The position numbers and the translations under genes were made by a program. A DNA stretch of 64,000 bases from assembly GCF_000472385.1 (NCBI RefSeq), contig NZ_AWZU01000020.1, positions 38,567 through 102,566 on the forward strand. The letters run 5' to 3'. Below, piece by piece: positions 50,070 through 58,227 of the stretch. Numbering within the stretch: the first letter of the stretch is position 1; each line of letters opens with the position of its first letter. The notes under the pieces are model-generated. The model saw only the letters and a program-made list of their open reading frames with translations, searched no databases and was not told where the DNA came from. This DNA comes from Bradyrhizobium sp. ARR65. Lineage in GTDB: Bacteria > Pseudomonadota > Alphaproteobacteria > Rhizobiales > Xanthobacteraceae.

Positions 50070-51040
50070 CAGCTCTTGGTGGCCGCGATCACGAACGCGG
50101 CAAGCTCTCGGCCGAACCGGGCCGGCTCTTCGTAGAACGGGCTGTGGCCGCTATCGTCGTACACGGAAAGGCGGCTCCCCTGATGGAGCGCCTTGATCCG
50201 CTCCGACATGGCCAGACGGACCAGTCGGTCATGCACGCCATGCGTGAGCAGGATCGGGCCGGCGTAGTCGCGGAAGACGGGCTCGAGATCGGATGTCGCG
50301 GTCTTGACGAAGCCCTCGTTCACGACGCGGGCCGTCATACCGTTGATGACGAGCATGCGCTGGAGCTCGTTGCCGGTCGGCGGCTGGTGGAAGCAGGCGG
50401 CGAGAAAGTCGGCCGTCGCCGCGGCCCGTTCCGCCAAATCGTGCGAGGTGGTCGTGCGGGTGAATGTGCCGGCCAGCGGGGTGAGGAGATCCGGCGACAG
50501 CTTGGTGACCGCATCGACCAGGTTGATCCCTGCAATCTGTGAGCCGCCATGCTTGCCAAGATACGCACCGGCAACGTAGCCGCCGAGTGACCAGCCCACG
50601 AGCACCGGCCGGCGGAGCTTCGCGCTCGCGATGACCGCTGCGATATCGTCCGCCCAACGATCGGCATCCGAGTAGGCGTCCGTGGAGGTGGGCTTGTCGG
50701 AATCTCCGTGGCCGCGAAGGTCGAACCGGACCATGCGGAAGCCCGCCAGCGCCGTGTCCGCGAACTGTTTGTCCCAGCTCAGCCGGCTCTGGCGCAAGCC
50801 ATGGATGAACAGGATCTCGGGTGCCTGCGGCTCGCCCTGAGCCTCGCCCACCAGCATCGTGCCGTCGGACGACCGCGCGAAGAACGGCTCGTGCGGAGCG
50901 GCGGGCATCGCCGGACCGTTGGCCGCCTCTCTGGTGCCCGCCGCGCGCGCCGGAGGCGCGACCTGGGCAATGCCGGTTTTAACGGCCAAAGCGCCGAGAC
51001 CGATGGCGCCGGCCAAAACTGTGCGTCGTGAGGAATCCAT
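50069..51040 (-). CDS. Exported (Tat) alpha/beta hydrolase
   Basis: The 323-residue protein begins with a twin-arginine signal (SSRRTVLAGAIGLGALA), so it is likely folded before export to the periplasm. The hydrolase core has HGLRQSRLSW for the oxyanion hole (about residue 75), the serine nucleophile in VGWSLGGY (about 145) and the base His in DDSGHSPFY near 302. It is the first gene of a two-gene operon with the dehalogenase-like gene, facing a TetR gene over paired operators. The substrate is unknown. Confidence 0.87.
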   Translation of the reverse strand: MDSSRRTVLAGAIGLGALAVKTGIAQVAPPARAAGTREAANGPAMPAAPHEPFFARSSDGTMLVGEAQGEPQAPEILFIHGLRQSRLSWDKQFADTALAGFRMVRFDLRGHGDSDKPTSTDAYSDADRWADDIAAVIASAKLRRPVLVGWSLGGYVAGAYLGKHGGSQIAGINLVDAVTKLSPDLLTPLAGTFTRTTTSHDLAERAAATADFLAACFHQPPTGNELQRMLVINGMTARVVNEGFVKTATSDLEPVFRDYAGPILLTHGVHDRLVRLAMSERIKALHQGSRLSVYDDSGHSPFYEEPARFGRELAAFVIAATKS

Positions 51041-51060
51041 GAATGATCCGTTATATTGTT

Positions 51061-51120
51061 TAGTGATCACTATTCAACCGAGTTGACGGCGCCTGTCAAG
51101 CCGTTGTTTAGTGACCATTA
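51061..51120. promoter_or_regulatory. Paired TetR operators, one overlapping the tetR start codon
   Basis: TAGTGATCACTA (51061-51072) is a perfect palindrome. TAGTGACCATTA (51109-51120) matches at 10 of 12 positions with shared flanks (TTGTT before each), and its last A is the A of the ATG of the TetR gene. Both hydrolase operon and tetR would be covered. Confidence 0.7.
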
Positions 51121-51737
51121 TGGAACAGGGTGCGAAATCGCGCGGCGGGCGGCCGTGGAGCTTCGATAGGGATCAGGCGATCGAGATCGCCATGCGGCTG
51201 TTCTGGCGCCACGGCTATGAAGGGGTCTCTATCGGTGACCTGACCAAGGCGATCGGGGTGGCGCCTCCGAGCCTGTATGCCGCCTTCGGCAGCAAGGCCG
51301 GGCTCTATCTGGAAGCGCTTAACCGGTACGAGCAGACGCTCGGTTTGCTCGATGTAACCTCGATCGGCTCGGCGACATCACTCGCGGAGGCGGTGCGGCG
51401 GTTGCTCGAGGCGGCCGTCAAGGCCGTCACCCATCCCGATCGCGAGCTCGGCTGCATGATCTCCAGTGGCATGATTGCCTGTCACTCCGAGCATGCCCCG
51501 CTTGCTCGCGATGCGGCCTCGCGCCGTGATGCCATGCGCAAGAGAATCGCGCAGGCACTCCGCCCATTTGCCGACAAGAACGAGGTGCATCGCCTGGCCC
51601 GGCATTTGGCCGCGGTCATGCAAGGCATCTCGATCCAGGCACGGGACGGTGCGACGCGAGCGGAATTGCAGGAAATCATCGAAGACGTCGTATCGGGCGT
51701 CGCAGCCCGGTTTCCCCGGGCGCGGCGAAGACGCTGA
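51120..51737 (+). CDS. TetR/AcrR-family repressor
   Basis: The 205-residue protein has a TetR helix-turn-helix at about residues 18-62 (AIEIAMRLFWRHGYEGVSI, then LTKAIGVAPPSLYAAFGSK) and the AefR/NemR-like C-terminal pattern with a Cys in LGCMISSGMIACHSE (about residues 105-119). Those two cysteines could be sensor thiols, as in electrophile-sensing NemR-type repressors, though this is inference. The ATG at 51120 and a GTG at 51111 are both possible. It faces the hydrolase operon. Confidence 0.92.
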   Translation: MEQGAKSRGGRPWSFDRDQAIEIAMRLFWRHGYEGVSIGDLTKAIGVAPPSLYAAFGSKAGLYLEALNRYEQTLGLLDVTSIGSATSLAEAVRRLLEAAVKAVTHPDRELGCMISSGMIACHSEHAPLARDAASRRDAMRKRIAQALRPFADKNEVHRLARHLAAVMQGISIQARDGATRAELQEIIEDVVSGVAARFPRARRRR

Positions 51738-51794
51738 TGCTGGTCGCACTCATGGCGATCTGGATGACGTCGCGTGTGTCCACATGGCCTTCAA

Positions 51795-51885
51795 CGTCAT
51801 TCAGGGGCGCGCGCAGCGCGAACCCGGAATCTGGATGTTATGGCGCGAGAGTCCGGGTTCAGCCCCGCGGGCTGCCCCGCAATGA
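51795..51885. repeat. Intergenic palindromic repeat related to 4091-4173
   Basis: The order CGTCATTC, GCGC-rich arm, CGAACCCGGAATCT, GAGAGTCCGGGTTC, AGCCCCGCGGGCTGCCCCGCAATGAC parallels the repeat after guaB. It lies between the tetR and GST genes. Confidence 0.55.
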
Positions 51886-51967
51886 CATACGTCACTTCTT
51901 CTGTTACCGGAGCCTGCCGCGCGAGTGGACGCGACGCGGCCGCCGGATGACGAGGCAGTGTTCGGGC

Positions 51968-52555
51968 TCAGGCAAGGCCTTCCTCGGCGAGCGCCTGTGC
52001 GATGGAGGGCAATTGCTTCATTCGCGCGAAATAGGTTCGCAGGCGCTCCGAAATTTCGATCCCGTGCCTATCGGCCCACATCAGCATCACGAACAAATAG
52101 GGGTCGGCGATTGTCATCCATTCACCTAACAGGAACGGCTTATCGCCGAGCTGGTCTGCGAGCGAGGCGAAATGCTTGAGCAGTTTCTGCCGAGCCTTGT
52201 CCTTCTCCGCTTGTGTCGCATCAGAGTGGAAGAACGGCTTGAAATTGCCGTGGATCTCGGTGGTCATGAAGGAGGTGGCCTCCAGCGCGCGCCAGCGGGT
52301 GATGCCCTCGGCGGGTAGCAACGTGCCGCTTTGGTGTGCGATGTAGGCGAGAATGGCGAGGTTCTCCGTCAGCACCGTCCCATCGTCGAGCTCAAGCGTC
52401 GGAACGAAGCCCCTGGGATTGATCGCCATGAAATCGCGTCCGTCGTCGGTCCGCTTGTCCCGATTGATGCTCACGAGCTTGTAGGGAAGCCCCGCCTCGA
52501 TCAGCGCGATGTGGTCGGCCAAGCTGCAGGCGCCGGCATGTTGGTAGAGGATCAT
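51968..52555 (-). CDS. Glutathione S-transferase, beta-class-like
   Basis: The 195-residue protein starts MILYQHAGACSLADHIALIE, with the Cys-Ser pair at residues 10-11 characteristic of beta-class bacterial GSTs. It has ENLAILAYIAHQSGTLLP (about 63-80) in the thioredoxin domain and the cap GEWMTIADPYLFVMLMW in the helical domain. It conjugates or reduces electrophiles with glutathione. A divergent HxlR gene with an inverted repeat between them suggests induction by an electrophile. Confidence 0.9.
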   Translation of the reverse strand: MILYQHAGACSLADHIALIEAGLPYKLVSINRDKRTDDGRDFMAINPRGFVPTLELDDGTVLTENLAILAYIAHQSGTLLPAEGITRWRALEATSFMTTEIHGNFKPFFHSDATQAEKDKARQKLLKHFASLADQLGDKPFLLGEWMTIADPYLFVMLMWADRHGIEISERLRTYFARMKQLPSIAQALAEEGLA

Positions 52556-52579
52556 GATGGTCTCCGTGCTGATGGTACG

Positions 52580-52603
52580 GTGTGAAACAGGCAACGTTCA
52601 CAC
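52580..52603. promoter_or_regulatory. Candidate HxlR operator
   Basis: GTGTGAA (52580-52586) and TTCACAC (52597-52603) form a perfect seven-base inverted repeat with a ten-base gap, 25 bases upstream of the GST start in the GST/HxlR divergent promoter. Confidence 0.55.
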
Positions 52604-52682
52604 GGTCTAGAATGTTGACCAGCACCGGATATGTGACTATCGGCTTGCTCGGCAAGAACGCATATTTTTAGGACCAACTCAT

Positions 52683-53051
52683 ATGGATGTGACCGCGCCG
52701 CACGACGCTCCCACCGATTGCCGCGACGTCGGCGAGGTCCTCAGCCGGGTCGGGGAAAAATGGACGGTGCAGGTGGTGGTAGCGCTCCGCGACCGGCCGC
52801 GCCGCTTCAATGACATCAAGCGCCAGGTCGGCGGTATCTCGCAGCAGATGCTGACCCGGACTCTCAAGACGCTCGAGCGCGACGGCATGGTCACGCGCAC
52901 GGTCGCTGCCACCACGCCGCCGCAGGTGGAATATGCGCTGACCGCGCTCGGTCGATCGCTGTCCAAGCCGGTGCACCAATTGGCACAATGGGCGCGCGCG
53001 CATCTCGCAACCATTCACGAGCACCGCCAGCGTTACGACGCGAAGCGCTGA
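52683..53051 (+). CDS. HxlR-family transcriptional regulator
   Basis: The 122-residue protein has the HxlR winged helix: VGEKWTVQVVVALRDRPRRF (about residues 23-42), DIKRQVGGISQQMLTRTLKTL (about 45-65) and a wing ending in VEYALTALGRSL. A conserved single cysteine at residue 11 (TDCRDV) sits where redox- and aldehyde-sensing HxlR proteins carry theirs. It faces the GST gene and probably controls it. Confidence 0.92.
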   Translation: MDVTAPHDAPTDCRDVGEVLSRVGEKWTVQVVVALRDRPRRFNDIKRQVGGISQQMLTRTLKTLERDGMVTRTVAATTPPQVEYALTALGRSLSKPVHQLAQWARAHLATIHEHRQRYDAKR

Positions 53052-53144
53052 GGCCTGCGGCCGAATAGCGTCCAGCGCCGAATGGACTGCCGCGGGATGG
53101 CTCGACCGCATCGCCCCATCTGCCGATCGGCGAATGCTGCTCCG

Positions 53145-54116
53145 TCACGCGCCCATGAATCTGATCACTTGCTCGGCGACGGCGCGGGGCGCTTCTTCCG
53201 GCATGTAATGCCCGCAGCCAATGAACACGCCGCCGCGCACATCGGTCGCGACGAGATGCATCGTATCGATAAGCGCTGCGCCGACGCCGGTCTCCGCGCC
53301 GAACGCCAACACCGGCATGGCAAGCTTGCGCTCGGCACGAGCACGGCTCTGCGCGAGCCCCTCTGCACTGAGCTTGTGCCGATAATAGGACAGCGCCGCG
53401 CGCGTCGCGCCGGGGGAGGCATTGACCCGCGCATATTCATCGAGATCGGCCGGCGTGATCGTGTGGGCTCGCACCGCCTTTGCGCGGAACAGCCAGGTCA
53501 GGAATTCCCGCTCACGTCCCTGAAGCAGGATCTCGGGTAGATCGTCGAGCCGGTTAAACGCGAAGTGCCAGGTCTTCACATTCGCCTCTGCCGAAGGGAT
53601 GCCGGAGGGCGGTGGAGTGATGCCGGGCAGTGCCGCGTCGAACACGGCAAGCCGCTTGACGTCATCAGGCCATTCGGCCGCATAGGCATAGCCGATCCAG
53701 GTGCCGATATCGTGGCCGACGACATCGATGGGTCCGTTCGCTGTCAGCCCCAACGCCTCGACGAAGCCGTGAACCTCGGTAGCCACGGTACGCATCTCGT
53801 AACCCGAGGCGGGCCGGTCGGAATCGCCCATCCCGCGCGGGTCGAGGGCAATCACGCGGTGTCCGGCGGAGGCGAGCAGCGGCATCACATGGCGCCACGC
53901 GTACCAGCTCTGTGGCCACCCGGGCAGCAGCAGGATCGGCGCGCCGCTGCCGCCTTCCACGAAATGCAGCCGCACGCCATTGACCCCGACGGTACCATGG
54001 CGGAACTGCGCCCAGAAAGTCGCAGGGTCGAAAAGCGGCAACGTGTCTGCGGCGGAGGTTTGAACGATGTCATGCGTCATGGCGAACTCGGGATGTAGGG
54101 GCATGAGTGGTCTCAT
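53145..54116 (-). CDS. Alpha/beta hydrolase, epoxide-hydrolase-like
   Basis: The protein of about 323 residues has LPGWPQSWYAWR (oxyanion region), the Asp nucleophile in VGHDIGTWIGYAYA and the base His in GCGHYMPEEAP near the C-terminus, the epoxide hydrolase / dehalogenase pattern. The start is uncertain: ATGs at 54116, 54104 and 54080 are in frame and none has a strong ribosome site. It follows a TetR gene on the same strand after 34 bases and is probably cotranscribed with it. Confidence 0.85.
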   Translation of the reverse strand: MRPLMPLHPEFAMTHDIVQTSAADTLPLFDPATFWAQFRHGTVGVNGVRLHFVEGGSGAPILLLPGWPQSWYAWRHVMPLLASAGHRVIALDPRGMGDSDRPASGYEMRTVATEVHGFVEALGLTANGPIDVVGHDIGTWIGYAYAAEWPDDVKRLAVFDAALPGITPPPSGIPSAEANVKTWHFAFNRLDDLPEILLQGREREFLTWLFRAKAVRAHTITPADLDEYARVNASPGATRAALSYYRHKLSAEGLAQSRARAERKLAMPVLAFGAETGVGAALIDTMHLVATDVRGGVFIGCGHYMPEEAPRAVAEQVIRFMGA

Positions 54117-54150
54117 ATAGAAAGTGATCGCTTCCAAATTTGGCAGATGC

Positions 54151-54771
54151 TCAATCGAGCAGTTTCAGCGCGGCATCGACCAGGCTCGCCATCTCCTCCC
54201 GAGAGCGGCCGGTCTTGCCGAGGACGCGCATCCCCTGCACCACGCAGAGCAGAAGGCGGGCGGTCACGGCGGCGTCGACATGCGAGGAGATGGAGCCATC
54301 TTCCCGTCCTTCCCGGACGAACTCGACGAGGCGCCTTTCGTGGCTGGCAAGCAGAGCGGCCACGCGCTTGGCCATTTCCGGATCGGAGCTTGCGAGATCG
54401 ACCGCGCTGCCCACGACAAGGCAGCCGCGCTTGCCGACCTTGCCGTGGCTGTATTCCGCATAGACCGCGAGAATGGCCCTGACTTTGTCGCGCCCGGTGC
54501 GTGCGCCTGCCAGCTCCTGCGCCAGCCGCTCGCTGCGCAGCATGACGTAGCGCTCGAACGCGGCCAGGAAGACGCCGCGCTTGTCACGGAAGGCCTTGTA
54601 GAGGCTGCCTTCCGCGATCTCCATCGCCGCCGTCAGCTTGCCGAGCGAGGTGGCGTGATAACCATTCTCGCTGAAGGTGCTGATCGCCTTGTCCAAAGCT
54701 TCATCGAGATCGAACTCGCGAGGCCGGCCGGGACCGCGGGGCACCGCAGGATGTGCGATTGATGTGTCCAT
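54151..54771 (-). CDS. TetR/AcrR-family repressor
   Basis: The 206-residue protein has a TetR helix-turn-helix at about residues 22-68 (ALDKAISTFSENGYHATSL, then LTAAMEIAEGSLYKAFRDK) and the TetR_C pattern with a central KRGCLVVGSAVDLASSDPE segment. The start at 54771 is chosen because a perfect 20-base palindrome lies 12 bases further upstream and the family sequence begins there. It likely represses itself and the hydrolase gene downstream. Confidence 0.92.
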   Translation of the reverse strand: MDTSIAHPAVPRGPGRPREFDLDEALDKAISTFSENGYHATSLGKLTAAMEIAEGSLYKAFRDKRGVFLAAFERYVMLRSERLAQELAGARTGRDKVRAILAVYAEYSHGKVGKRGCLVVGSAVDLASSDPEMAKRVAALLASHERRLVEFVREGREDGSISSHVDAAVTARLLLCVVQGMRVLGKTGRSREEMASLVDAALKLLD

Positions 54772-54782
54772 GCACGATAGAA

Positions 54783-54802
54783 TAGGAAGAGATCTCTTCC
54801 TA
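54783..54802. promoter_or_regulatory. TetR autoregulatory operator
   Basis: TAGGAAGAGATCTCTTCCTA is a perfect 20-base palindrome ending 12 bases before the TetR start on the minus strand, in position to block transcription of the TetR-hydrolase unit. Confidence 0.7.
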
Positions 54803-55129
54803 ATCAAGCGCTGAATTAGATTATACTCCCCGGTGACCCCGCCGCCCTGCAAGATCGCCGCGCAGAACTGCGACCCAAGTGCTCGTCGCTCGCAGCGCCT
54901 GCGCAGGTGGGGACGCGCGCGGTCACAGCGGCGAGCGCGCAAACCGATTCGCCCGTCGGGCAGGTGAGGCTGATTTCCGGAGACTGGCTTTGCTCGGGCG
55001 AACAAAAGACCTGCAAAGGTCTCGTGCGCGTTTGAGGGAAATTGCCGTGCCAATTCAAGCTGATTTGGGTGGTCCAGTCCTCCGGGTAAAAATATTTCTC
55101 TTTCGTTTTTTCCGAAATTGATGAATATC

Positions 55130-55640
55130 CTCGGTATCCCGGCCCGTCAGAGGGGACGTATCGCGGTCGTCACGGACGTTGGGCAGGGTGCGGTGGACGC
55201 GAGGGCGTCGCGCGCGCAAGCTTTCGCAGGGCGGCCTTGCCGTGAGCGATTGAACGGCGCGCAGGACGAGCGGCGCTCGGCCCGCCTTCAGCGAGCTTCG
55301 ACAGGTGGCGCGATAAACATGTCGGATGACTTGGGGAAGGCGTTCGCGGACGGCGAAGCCGTGTGGTCCTGGCGCCCCGAGGCTGGCGCTAAGTCTTGTG
55401 AGATGTCGCGTGGAGTCAAACCGGATGAAGAAGCGCAGAGATCGCAAGGCGACGGTGACAACAAAGTCTGGCTCACCGGGGAGAGCACGGAGTAAGCCGT
55501 AAGCCACTGCGCAGGGAAGGCCGGAGTGTTTCCGCCTGTACCTGTGGTCAACGCGCCTCGCGCAATTATTTTCGCGCGGGGGCCCCGGGTGCATGCGGTC
55601 ACCCGGTCTTCCCTGCGCCCTCCTTGTTTTCCGGAGGGTG
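55130..55640. repeat. Dispersed repeat resembling spurious 'hypothetical proteins' of Bradyrhizobium
   Basis: The minus-strand translations (AYGLLRALPGEPDF, ASGRQDHTASPSANA, TRGPRAKIIARGALTTGTGG) match text I recall from many wrongly called ORFs in Bradyrhizobium and relatives, which marks a non-coding dispersed repeat. The recognition is from memory; boundaries are approximate. Confidence 0.45.
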
Positions 55641-55738
55641 ATCGTTGCGAACAACTCGGGCGAAACCCGCCGCGGGAATGCGGACGCACATCCCTCTGGT
55701 GTTTGAAAATTGGATCAGAATACCAAGCGTGCTCAAGC

Positions 55739-55880
55739 GCATCCTTCATCCTGAGGTGCTCGCGAAAGCGAGCCTCGAACGGTGAACGGCCCCGCTGCAT
55801 CGTCCCGGCCGTCGCCCTTCGAGACGGCCACGGAGCCTGTCATCGGGCCGCGCTTCGCGCGGACCCGCTGGCCTCCTTTC
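55739..55880. repeat. Partial Bradyrhizobium-type hairpin repeat
   Basis: CATCCTGAGGTGCTCGCGAA followed by AGCGAGCCTCGAA forms the GCTCGC/GCGAGC hairpin seen in a common intergenic repeat, with a CGTCGCCCTTCGAGACGGCC stretch after it. The copy looks degraded. Confidence 0.45.
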
Positions 55881-55969
55881 GAACGCGGATGTGAAGAGAG
55901 CGGGCTTGATGCCCGAGCTCGCGCCAACATCTGTAGGGAACTTGCATCCATCTTCGAAAGTGCTTTTGC

Positions 55970-56581
55970 ATGCTGCAGCGCATCGCCATCTCTCTGACGC
56001 TTGCCGCCGCGATCTTGTTCGCCGGCCCGGCTGGGGCGCGGAATTATCACCACATCAACCCGATCCCGTTCTCGCATTCGCCTTGCAGCGTGCTGGACAA
56101 CAGGCCTTGCACGCCACAGTTCTGCAGCGCGCTCCATCACGGGCCGTGCATCCCCGAAATCGACTATCCCTACGGCGAAAACCTGCAGGTGACGGTTCAG
56201 ACCGTGCCGCCGAAGGAGGATGAGGCGAAATATCAGCGGCCCGATCACGACCTGAACACGATCGGCGATCTCTTTTCGGAGTTGCGCTCCTGCTGGTTGC
56301 CGCCGCCGCCGGATCAGGCGCACGAGGGCATGCAGATGTCGGTGCGCTTTTCCTTCAAGAAATCCGGCGAGCTGATCGGGCCGCCGCGCATAACCTTCGC
56401 CACTGCCGGCAGCTCCGCAGACGCCCGCGCGACCTATTTGAAAGCGATCAACGACTCGCTCGACGCGTGCCTGCCGCTGAAATTCACCAGCGGCTTGGGC
56501 GGCGCGCTCGCCGGCCGGCCGATCATGATCCGCTACGTCGATAATCGCGATCTCGGCAGGTCGTCATCCGAAAACAGGTGA
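55970..56581 (+). CDS. Secreted hypothetical protein with TonB-C-like domain
   Basis: The 203-residue product has a signal peptide (hydrophobic core, cleavage near AGA-RN, residue 23). A cysteine-rich segment with four Cys between residues 38 and 60 follows, then a C-terminal domain starting LRSCWLPPPP (about 106) and containing MSVRFSFKKSGELIGPP. This C-terminal block recurs in rhizobial proteins with TolA/TonB C-terminal-like folds. No membrane anchor or Pro-rich spacer is present, so it is not a normal TonB. It is probably periplasmic. Confidence 0.65.
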   Translation: MLQRIAISLTLAAAILFAGPAGARNYHHINPIPFSHSPCSVLDNRPCTPQFCSALHHGPCIPEIDYPYGENLQVTVQTVPPKEDEAKYQRPDHDLNTIGDLFSELRSCWLPPPPDQAHEGMQMSVRFSFKKSGELIGPPRITFATAGSSADARATYLKAINDSLDACLPLKFTSGLGGALAGRPIMIRYVDNRDLGRSSSENR

Positions 56582-56617
56582 TGCTGTCTGTCATTCCGCG
56601 GGGCAGGAAACGCAAAC

Positions 56618-56718
56618 TCGTCATTGCCGGGCTTGACCCGGCAATCCATCGTCTTCAAATGCATCCCTTGTCCGCTGGCGCGGGCGTTGGATACGCGGGT
56701 CAAGCCCGCTTATGACGG
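56618..56718. repeat. Intergenic palindromic repeat
   Basis: ATTGCCGGG-CTTGA-CCCGGCAAT (56623-56645) is a perfect nine-base palindrome. GCGGGTCAAGCCCGC (56695-56709) and the terminal TATGACGG mirror the first CGTCATTG, giving a composite repeat of the type common in Bradyrhizobium spacers. Confidence 0.55.
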
Positions 56719-56795
56719 TTGAAGATGCGGCGGCCTTTTTCGCGTACTACGACTCGAGCGTTAAATGATCCGCGCCAAGCAAAGGGAGGTGTGTC

Positions 56796-57380
56796 GTGGG
56801 ACTGTCGGTGATGATCCTGGGCCTGGTGCTGCTCCTGGGCGCCCATGTCCTGACCGCGCAGCGCTCGGCGCGCGCACGGCTGATTGCCGCGATCGGCGAG
56901 GGGCCCTACAAAATCGCCTATTCGTTGGTGTCGCTGGCGGGGCTCGCGTTGATCGTGTGGGGCTTTGCGCATTACCGTGCGACGGAATGGATCCAGATTT
57001 GGAATCCGCCGACGGCGCTGAAGCATCTCAACGTTGCGCTGATGCTGCCGGCCGTGATCCTGGTCGTCGCTTCTTACATTCGCGGACGCATCTATGCGAA
57101 GCTGAAGCATCCGATGCTCGCGGGCGTGAAATTATGGGCGTTCGGCCATTTGCTGGCCAATGGCGATCTCGGCGGAATCATCTTGTTCGGCTCGTTCCTG
57201 GCCTGGGGCGTATACGACCGGATATCGCTCAAACGCCGGACGGATCCAGGCGCGCCGCCGATCCCGGTGGGTGGCGTCACCAACGACCTGATCGCCGTCG
57301 CGGTCGGCTTTGTCGCCTACCTCGCGCTCGCCTTCGCCTTCCATCCGGTGGTGATCGGCGTTCCCGTGGTCGGAAGTTAA
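56796..57380 (+). CDS. NnrU family membrane protein
   Basis: The 194-residue protein has about five hydrophobic segments and the NnrU signature: GEGPYKIAYSLVSLAGLALI (about residues 28-47), RGRIYAKLKHPMLAGVKLWA (about 93-112) and HLLANGDL. NnrU is a heme-handling relative linked to nitric oxide metabolism and to MapR/NnrU-type isomerases; here no denitrification gene is near. GGGAGG precedes the GTG start. panB begins 13 bases after its stop. Confidence 0.88.
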   Translation: MGLSVMILGLVLLLGAHVLTAQRSARARLIAAIGEGPYKIAYSLVSLAGLALIVWGFAHYRATEWIQIWNPPTALKHLNVALMLPAVILVVASYIRGRIYAKLKHPMLAGVKLWAFGHLLANGDLGGIILFGSFLAWGVYDRISLKRRTDPGAPPIPVGGVTNDLIAVAVGFVAYLALAFAFHPVVIGVPVVGS

Positions 57381-57393
57381 CTGGAGTTCAGCC

Positions 57394-58218
57394 ATGTCTG
57401 TGCAGTCGTCCATCAGGCGCAAGACCGCGCCGGACATCCGCTCCCGCAAAGGGGGCGAGCCGATCGTGATGCTCACCTCCTATCACGCTCACACCGCGGC
57501 GCTGGTCGATCGCCATTGCGACGTGATCCTGGTCGGTGATTCCCTAGGGAACGTGATGCACGGCTTCGAGACCACCGTGCCGGTGACGCTCGACATGATG
57601 ATCCTGCAGGGCAGCGCGGTCATGCGGGGTTCGGCCGCCGCGTTGGTTGTGGTCGACATGCCCTTCGGCTCTTATGAGGCATCGAAAGAGCAGGCGTTTC
57701 ATTCCGCGGCGCGCATCCTGAAAGAAACCGGTTGCGGCGCCGTGAAGCTCGAGGGCGGGGTGCGAATGGCGGAGACGATTGCATTTCTCACCGAGCGCGG
57801 CATCCCGGTCATGGGCCACATCGGGTTGACGCCGCAATCGATCAATACGCTCGGCTCGTTTCGCGCCCAAGGCCGCGAGGAGGCGGGTTGGGGGACAATC
57901 GAAAACGATGCGCGGGCTGTTGCGGATGCCGGCGCGTTTTCGGTGGTGATCGAGGCCGTGGCCGAGCCGCTGGCGCGCAAGATCACGCGGGACATCCCCA
58001 TTCCAACCATCGGCATCGGCGCCAGCGCCGCCTGCGACGGCCAGGTCCTGGTGCTGGAGGACATGCTGGGTCTCTCGCCGCGCGCGCCGAAATTCGTCCG
58101 CCGCTACGGCAATCTCGGACCCGAAATCGAAGCGGCAATCGAAAGCTATGCCCGCGATGTCCGCACACGCGCGTTCCCGGGGCCGGAGCACGTCTATGAG
58201 ATGAAAAAGAAGAGCTAG
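57394..58218 (+). CDS. panB: 3-methyl-2-oxobutanoate hydroxymethyltransferase
   Basis: PanB transfers a hydroxymethyl group from methylenetetrahydrofolate to 2-oxoisovalerate, making ketopantoate for pantothenate and CoA. The 274-residue protein has VMLTSYHAHTAALVDRH at about residues 25-41, VGDSLGNVMHGFETTVPVT (about 48-66), VKLEGG (about 117-122) and GHIGLTPQSIN (about 141-151), the standard active-site set. CTGGAG lies upstream of the ATG. panC is not adjacent; the next gene is an acyl-CoA ligase. Confidence 0.96.
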   Translation: MSVQSSIRRKTAPDIRSRKGGEPIVMLTSYHAHTAALVDRHCDVILVGDSLGNVMHGFETTVPVTLDMMILQGSAVMRGSAAALVVVDMPFGSYEASKEQAFHSAARILKETGCGAVKLEGGVRMAETIAFLTERGIPVMGHIGLTPQSINTLGSFRAQGREEAGWGTIENDARAVADAGAFSVVIEAVAEPLARKITRDIPIPTIGIGASAACDGQVLVLEDMLGLSPRAPKFVRRYGNLGPEIEAAIESYARDVRTRAFPGPEHVYEMKKKS

Positions 58219-58227
58219 GGCGGGCAA

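Larger units (their letters stand above)
54803..55969. other. Repeat-rich region without a convincing gene
   Basis: None of the overlapping frames across these 1.2 kb looks like a protein family; Arg/Pro/Ser-rich translations occur on both strands. It contains the two repeat blocks listed separately. It separates the regulator/hydrolase modules from the core genes that follow. Confidence 0.5.

Noticed and set aside
55118..55495. 125-residue plus-strand frame in the repeat-rich desert
   Set aside because: Its opposite strand carries the recognisable repeat text, and its own composition and lack of a ribosome site argue against a gene.
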